From NCBI GenBank assembly GCA_964036195.1, contig OZ038459.1, forward strand, positions 20,271,206 through 20,335,205: a stretch of 64,000 nt of DNA, read 5' to 3'. This DNA comes from Sphaerolaimus hirsutus. Its lineage: Eukaryota; Nematoda; Chromadorea; Monhysterida; Sphaerolaimidae. Below are positions 59,112-64,000 of this stretch, one piece after another. Under the pieces are notes generated by a model. That model did no database searches, was not told the DNA's origin, and saw only the letters and a list, made by a program, of their open reading frames with translations. Position numbers and translations under genes: made by a program. Within the stretch, counting starts at the first letter, position 1. The number at the start of each line of letters is the position of its first letter.

Positions 59112-60814
59112 ATGATTTACTTTTTACTTGCATTTTCCGTGGTATGGTTCTCTCGAGGATTTTGCCAGGATCTGGACCCCGCTGCGGTGGCAGAAACGAT
59201 ACATGCAAATCCAGATGAATGTCAGTTGTCTGGAAAAAGATAGCGCCATTGACGGCCCACACACTAGTTGACACATGTGTGTCAACTGATCTGTGTCAAC
59301 TCCAATTTCGCCTGCACGTGTCGCAGGGAGATCTTCCATCCAATGTACTTGCGGAAAAAATTTGGTGTTCATTTGGAGATCCCTCTGCGACACGAGAAGC
59401 GGAAATCTGAGTTGACACAGACCAGGTGGCAGTCCCAAGCCCTGTAAAGTGTAAAGTAAAGTTAACGTGTAACCTTATACTTTACAGGGCTTGGGACTGC
59501 CCCCAGTTGACACACATATGTCAACTAGTGTGTGGGCCGCCAATGAACCATTCGCAAATATAAATTGGGGTGTACAGCGTAACGTGCTACGCCGCACCTC
59601 CATAACTAACAGAATATCCTCGAATTATCCCCAGGTGAGTAATTATCCCGTGAGGTTTTGCAGGCGGAGCTATTCAAGGGGGGGGGGGATATTTTTCAAG
59701 GGAGGGCTCTTATTCAACAATATTCGGTATGGTATGTACCTCATACAGGCCCCCTGCCCGAGGGCCACTACGCGTCCGACTGCGGCGACAAGTTCGCCCC
59801 GCCCGTGGACTGCTTGCTGCCCGACGAAACTTGCGTGTGGTTCGTGGATGAGTCGAGTATGCCGCCGTTGCCGCTGCAGATCTGCCATCCGTGTTAGATT
59901 TGGGGATTGGGTGAGGTTTTTGGACAAGTGTTATGATGAGAGGGTTGTGTTTCTGGTGGTGATCCCGAGCCTTGTAAAGTGTAAAGTCAAGTGTAAAATG
60001 TCATGTAAAATCACAATGAAAACGAAATAGAAGATTTTATTACTAAAAGTTGCAATTGACAATTGACAGTATGCAGTTTGCATGACAAATTTGTATGCCA
60101 TCTGTCAGGACATTTGACACTTTATACTTAACAGTGCTTGGGACTGGCACCTGTATTCACAGGTATGCTGCGTAACTTGTAAAAAGTCACACCTATTCAA
60201 CCACTTAAATTCAGTGGAGCCCTCGTGCATCGACTTAATCACCGGCACTGGCAGTGAAACTGACGGCGACACAGACGCAGAAGGCACAGCAACCGACCTG
60301 CCAGCAGTCACGGATGATGGCAGCGGTGCCAATGGCAATGACACCATGTGCCACTCCCAGACCCTGTAAAATGAACTGTAAAATGTCAAGTGTCAAGCAA
60401 AGTGTCTAAAGTCATGTAAAATGCCCTGGAAAATGGCAAAAAAGTTTGCCATTTTGCAGGGCATTTTACATGACTTTTGACACTTTGCATGACATTTACA
60501 TTTAACAGGGCATTTTCCAGGGTCTGGGACTGCCCCATGTCAGAAACTGAGGACAGTGGTCCCAAAGATTGGCACACCCATTGTTGCAAGTGGGCTGACA
60601 GTGGCGAGTGTGAAAAGAACCCAGTTTTCATGTTGCCAGTGTGCCAGAAAACATGTGGAAGTCAAGGGTGCACTGGTAAGGGGGTCCAGATTTTGTGGCG
60701 TAGAGTTTTGGTGTAGAATACACTCTAATAATATTGACACCCCAAAAAATTCCAGTGGAAAAGCTGAAGGGAGAAGGATGTGCTATGAAGTTGACGAAGG
60801 ATCACTGTAAATGA
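59112..60814 (+). CDS. Secreted cysteine-rich protein with a ShKT domain
   Basis: Five exons join in phase: 59112-59220, 59749-59890, 60135-60347, 60521-60675, 60756-60814; 678 nt, 225 residues. The ATG at 59112 begins a signal peptide (MIYFLLAFSVVWFSRGFCQ). Exon 2 is cysteine-rich (ASDCGDKFAPPVDCLLPDE). Exon 3 reads VCCVTCKKS and then an acidic Thr/Asp/Gly linker. Exons 4-5 hold a ShKT domain: HCCKWADSGECEKNP, VFMLPVCQKTCGSQGC, with the WA-x2-GEC-x2-NP-x2-M core; the first of the usual six cysteines is not in its normal place. It ends KLTKDHCK. ShKT domains occur in many secreted enzymes and matrix proteins of invertebrates and do not by themselves mean a toxin. Introns 2 and 3 are introner elements; their acceptors are taken at the inner CAG of the tip, which adds AWDW and VWDC to the protein. 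A poly(A) signal candidate AATAAA is at 61369. Confidence 0.8.
59257..59541. mobile_element. GTTGACA-family MITE carrying a nested introner copy
   Basis: Ends gcggcccacacactagttga-like (attgacggcccacacactag) and ctagtgtgtgggccgccaat; it lies in intron 1 of the ShKT gene. The introner copy at 59426-59502 interrupts its right arm. Confidence 0.8.
59426..59502. mobile_element. 77-bp introner copy nested in a MITE, duplication CCAG
   Basis: CCAG at 59422-59425 and 59503-59506 flanks GTGGCAGTCCCAAGCCC ... GGGCTTGGGACTGCC. The intact MITE at 1499-1686 has gacacagaccagttgacaca at the same place, so the empty site is known and the 4-bp duplication is certain. Inserted after CCAG, the element again begins GT and ends at ...CCAG. 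Confidence 0.9.
59611..59729. mobile_element. CCTCGAATAA-family MITE in ShKT intron 1
   Basis: Left agaatatcctcgaattatcc and right ttattcaacaatattcggta ends with inner G runs. It lies 20 bases before the exon 2 acceptor. Confidence 0.65.
59954..60150. mobile_element. Introner element spanning ShKT intron 2 and its acceptor
   Basis: Left ggtgatcccgagccttgtaa, right cttaacagtgcttgggactggcacc-type tip. The phase-correct acceptor (taacag at 60134) is inside the right tip, so the last 16 bases of the element become coding. An alternative acceptor, ttcacag at 60162, gives the wrong phase. Confidence 0.65.
60348..60534. mobile_element. Introner element equal to ShKT intron 3, duplication CCAT
   Basis: CCAT at 60344-60347 and 60535-60538 flanks GTGCCACTCCCAGACCCTG and CAGGGTCTGGGACTGCC. 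Removing the element and one CCAT leaves the frame GAC ACC ATG TCA GAA open. As spliced, GT is the first base pair of the element, and the nearest AG in phase is ttttccag at 60520, leaving 14 bases of the tip plus CCAT in the exon. The 187-bp body is a palindrome of tgtaaaatg words. Confidence 0.82.
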
Positions 60815-62577
60815 TTTGTTGTGGTTGACAAAAAGAATTTTACTTCCTTCGCGGCTTGCATTTGCAATTAGAAAGTGTAGTAGTGGCCTTTGATTCTTGT
60901 TTTGTTTCTAATTGAAATGCTTGTCCCTTAGAACAGTGTAAATCGGTTTTCTTAGAATCTGCACAATTTTATGTCACAATGTTAATGAAGTTATGGACCC
61001 TGGAACCTGTTGTATTCATTTTATTTATTCAACCTATTTATTGTGTTTTGTTAATACCCCGAATAACCAGGTATTCAGAGGGTAGACGTAGACACGTTTT
61101 CGCAACTATGTTTTTAACAACTATACCTACCTATAATCATAATTGGCTGGGGGATGCAGCAAGGGAGAGTTATGTAATTTTATGGATACCTTTTCTCATT
61201 TTGTTTAATGTTCATCCGTAGATGCTGTCAACTTGTTTAGTTGTAGCGTAATGTTGTTAATTTGGAATCAATTTCCAGTTCAAAATCACAAAAAATACAG
61301 ATGGAACGTAAATCACCACGATAAACATCGGCGTAATAAGTTTCTGATGGTGAAAAAACCAAACATGCAATAAAATATTTATGAAACCACTAAACGGTAA
61401 ACAACACTGGCACAGCATTTGTAATTTGAACCTCATTTATCGTTTTTGTCAGAATATCATTTATCTGACGGCTCACCTGGTGCCAGTTCCGCCAAATGAG
61501 AAGTGAGAAGTGAAATGGCAAGTGAATTGGAAAAAGCGAAGCAAAAAAATCAAAGACATCAAAAGCTTTTGCCAATTTCCTTCTCAATTCACTTGCCGTT
61601 TCACTTCGCATTTGCGCTTTTACTTCGCCTTTGCCATTTCACTTCTCACTTCTCATTTGGCGGAACTGGCCGCTGTTAACGATAGTAGACGTTCTGAAAA
61701 AAGTTGAATTTTTTTTGAATATTTAAAAAATACTTTTAGAATTTCGAGTTACTGAAAGATCGAAAGGAATTTTACTGATAGCTGAAATTGATAGCTTTTA
61801 CTGAAAGCTCAAAAGCACTGACGCCGTGTGAACGCGTCTTAATTGCTTTTAATGGTGGAAAAAAACTTCGAAAACTAAAACATCTATTTTTTTCTCTCGA
61901 ATTTTTGTTTGCCATCGCCACAGGCTGCACAACGGCGCTGAAATAATGGGGGATGGGCCGGCCGTAAAGTAGAGGGTGCTACTTTAGTTTTGTACCTAGG
62001 AAAACGTAAAAATGAGTATAGGTGAAAGCGAGAGTCGTCGCTATCCCTACCCATCGCGAATTCTATAATTTCCAATGTTATTTTACGCTATTTTTCAGCC
62101 GTTTATATTCGTGTGAGTGATTTTTTGCTTTTTATGCACTCAAAAATGTTCTCAATCACGTTTTCTGTACCCGCGTGTTTTCAAAGTACGCGATTAAGTG
62201 AGTACCGGTATTTTTCCGGGAGGAAACGTAAACGTATTTACGCAGCACTCGAGTATACGTATTTATCGAGTAAACGTAAATACGTTTGTACAACTATGCC
62301 TTACGGCCGGATTTACTTTACGGCCGGGTTTACTTTACGGCCGAGTTCTCGCCGAAAAAATGTTGTTGACAGTTTTACGGTTGTTGCACGTGATGATAAC
62401 TTTCTATAGGTAAATATCGCCTCGCCTCTGTACTATAGGACAATTTTGATTTTGACACATCATTTCATTTGAGCCAAAAGGTGAATAATACGTGAGAATT
62501 AATTGCAATCTCTGAAGTAAATACTCCTGAGTTCTGAAATCCGAGAGTTAATACGGTACATAGGTACTCATTACAAA
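60815..62577. other. 3' flank of the ShKT gene; no further gene seen
   Basis: It holds the candidate AATAAA at 61369, the GGTGCCAGTTCCGC palindrome (61479-61670) and, at 61985-62280, gtaaacgtaaatacg/cgtatttacg words like those in 47570-47930. The open frame at 60979-61221 is hydrophobic and AT-rich and lacks family features. Confidence 0.45.
61479..61670. repeat. Palindromic repeat, tip GGTGCCAGTTCCGCC
   Basis: Left ggtgccagttccgccaaatg and right catttggcggaactggc with gtgaagtgaaatggcaag words and complement; same family as 3299-3510. Confidence 0.75.
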
Positions 62578-62784
62578 ATGCCACAGGAAGTTCCAGAGAG
62601 AAAACGGGATTTGGTGAGTGACTATTGTTTGCATAAGTTTGTTTATTAAAACCTAATTATTATTATCAAAAGGTCGTGTTTAACTCAGGCCGACGACACC
62701 GATAAAAATACGGTGAAGAAAGCAACTTTTGACATCCTGCACGATATCGGTTTTCTGTGCGAAACGTGTCAAGCTAATAAATAG
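62578..62784 (+). CDS. Possible small two-exon protein, 43 residues
   Basis: Exon 62578-62613 starts with ATG and encodes MPQEVPERKRDL before a strong donor GTGAGTGAC. Exon 62689-62784 follows tttaactcag and reads ADDTDKNTVKKATFDILHD then IGFLCETCQANK and a stop. The 75-nt intron is GT-AG and in phase. Both parts are hydrophilic with a short amphipathic helix. No family assigned; expression evidence would decide. Confidence 0.4.
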
Positions 62785-62868
62785 CAATGATGCAACCGGA
62801 AATGGGTAAGCTTTAAAGTGGTTTTGCTTTCTAAGTTCTGAAAGTTTGTTTACTAAATACAATATTGT

Positions 62869-63113
62869 GCCTACACACACTAGTTTTCACCGTGACTTCG
62901 TGTGAAAACTGAATTTTTTTCAAATGTAAATGAATGAACACGGTTGAACGATTTTAGTTAAATTTAATTTGAATTTAAATTAATGAACGTTAGACTTTGA
63001 AAATTTGAAAACTAAAGCACATATAGCATATAAAAAGAGTAGGCTGGATGTCGCCATGTGGCCATTTCAGTTTTCACATCGGTCACGGTGAAAACTAGTG
63101 TGTGTAGGGCCAT
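62869..63113. mobile_element. TAGTTTTCAC-family MITE
   Basis: Ends cctacacacactagttttca and tgaaaactagtgtgtgtagg form a perfect inverted repeat; the interior is AT-rich and unique. Confidence 0.8.
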
Positions 63114-63630
63114 TCCTTCAAATAAAATGGCATAACTCCAATAGAAGAGCACCTCCAATAGAACGGCAGGTGAAGAAGTTGATGGGAAAAATAAAAAGGC
63201 ACATCAGATGAAATACGTATTTTGTCACAACTCCATGTTGGTAGCGCTGCTGAGACCAGTTTCAAAATAATGCTCTATCATTTTTAACAAGTTTCTTTTC
63301 GCTAACCATCTTAAAAGTACCATCATAAAATCTAATTTACGCTAACAATCATAAAATATCGAGTATCGAGCACTCCTCAATGTCGGATATGGATACCAGA
63401 AATTTTCAAAACATTTAATACCGAATTACGAAATATAGATTATTGAAATCCTAAAAAATGTCATCCAAACCGTAGCACCCACTTACAATGGGACGGATGT
63501 CCATGTCGCCCCTTTAAGTTTTTGGCTCGACGGTAAACAGAGGGTAATTTTTTTTAACTTTAGACTTAACTTACAAATTTGACAAACACTAATGAGCAAA
63601 AAGTGAGTTCTGTAACACTTTCAGCCATAT

Positions 63631-63808
63631 TACCGTATTTATTCTAATAGAACAGCATATATCCAATAGAAGCCACCTCCAATAGAACGGCATGTTTTGG
63701 CATGTTTTTGCGCTCACGAAAACAATAGAATGGCAACCTTCATTTGAACGGCAGGTAAAAAGTCGACCTAAAGTAGAACAGCGCTCTTCTATTAGACGAA
63801 ATACGGTA
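63631..63808. mobile_element. TACCGTATTT...TCTATTGGA-family MITE
   Basis: Ends taccgtatttattctaatag and ctattagacgaaatacggta with ccaatagaacggcatg words inside. Its tip resembles the CCTCGAATAA family but the body differs. Fragments at 58100-58240 and 63125-63165. Confidence 0.7.
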
Positions 63809-64000
63809 ACACGATCTACTATGTACGCTATCTGGGTAGGTAAATCTAAAGTCTTAACGATCCACGAAGCTCCAAAAAATCGCAACCCCTGCAGACCCCT
63901 AAAAGGCACAAACGTCCCACAGCAAGGTAAAAGAGTAGACTCTCCAGCCAAATTTTGGCTGCAACCATTGAACAAAACCACAGTCTCAAACGACGGCGCC
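63809..64000. other. Window edge, nothing assigned
   Basis: A minus-strand frame (LAGESTLLPCCGTFVPFRG) is open to the edge but lacks splice sites and known motifs. Confidence 0.3.

Noticed and set aside
1-64000. tRNA, rRNA, CRISPR arrays, bacterial operons, origins
   Set aside because: I looked for tRNA B-box words (GGTTCGAATCC-like) and regular spacer arrays; the only ggttc-aa hits are tips of the TAGGGTTCAAACG elements. Tandem words are transposon arms, not CRISPR.

Overview
This window is a piece of an animal nuclear genome. It is intron-rich, has about 1 gene per 10 kb, and is packed with short palindromic transposons. The protein families are metazoan: a TBC-TLDc protein of the TBC1D24/Skywalker type, a PDE7-like phosphodiesterase, a doublecortin-domain protein, a secreted ShKT-domain protein, and a large unrecognised AT-hook protein. 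Very short introns (33, about 50 and 72 nt), a ShKT gene, BEL/Pao sequence and hundreds of hairpin elements fit an invertebrate. I cannot name the lineage. A run of exactly 200 Ns at 52129-52328 shows this is a draft scaffold.

Layout. On the minus strand, read right to left, lie a doublecortin-domain gene (53.0 to 47.2 kb, probably continuing through exons at 42.2, 39.9, 31.8 and 27.8 kb), PDE7-like exons (51.7-50.6 kb, next to the gap), a complete TBC1D24-like gene (21.4-12.3 kb, ten exons joined in phase to 578 codons), and an unrecognised gene starting at 10559 and running to about 2.5 kb. On the plus strand are a five-exon secreted ShKT gene (59112-60814), a possible THAP-type exon (57.9 kb) and a possible 43-residue protein (62.6 kb). 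The real genes are chains of short exons; most long open frames here are chance frames in repeats.

The rest is layered mobile DNA. At least ten elements have exact or one-mismatch 8-bp target duplications and hAT-like ends (TAGGG..., CAGGG..., CAGAG..., TAGTG...). Their arms are long palindromic arrays of one short word per family (TATCGA, GGAAAACGG, CCCGAT, GCGCC, TTACACTTACAC and others). They are nested up to three deep; a 3.35-kb element at 23858-27209 holds four others, and one element has trapped a BEL/Pao reverse transcriptase fragment.

The most interesting system is a second palindromic family, tip GTGCCAGTCCCAAGCCCTG, with 4-bp target duplications (CCAG, CCAT, CTGG, CAGA). In three introns of two genes it makes up the intron from splice site to splice site: its first bases give the GT donor, and either the duplicated CAG or an internal CAG of the other tip gives the acceptor. 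It looks like an intron-generating (introner) transposon caught at several stages, including an empty-site comparison inside another repeat.
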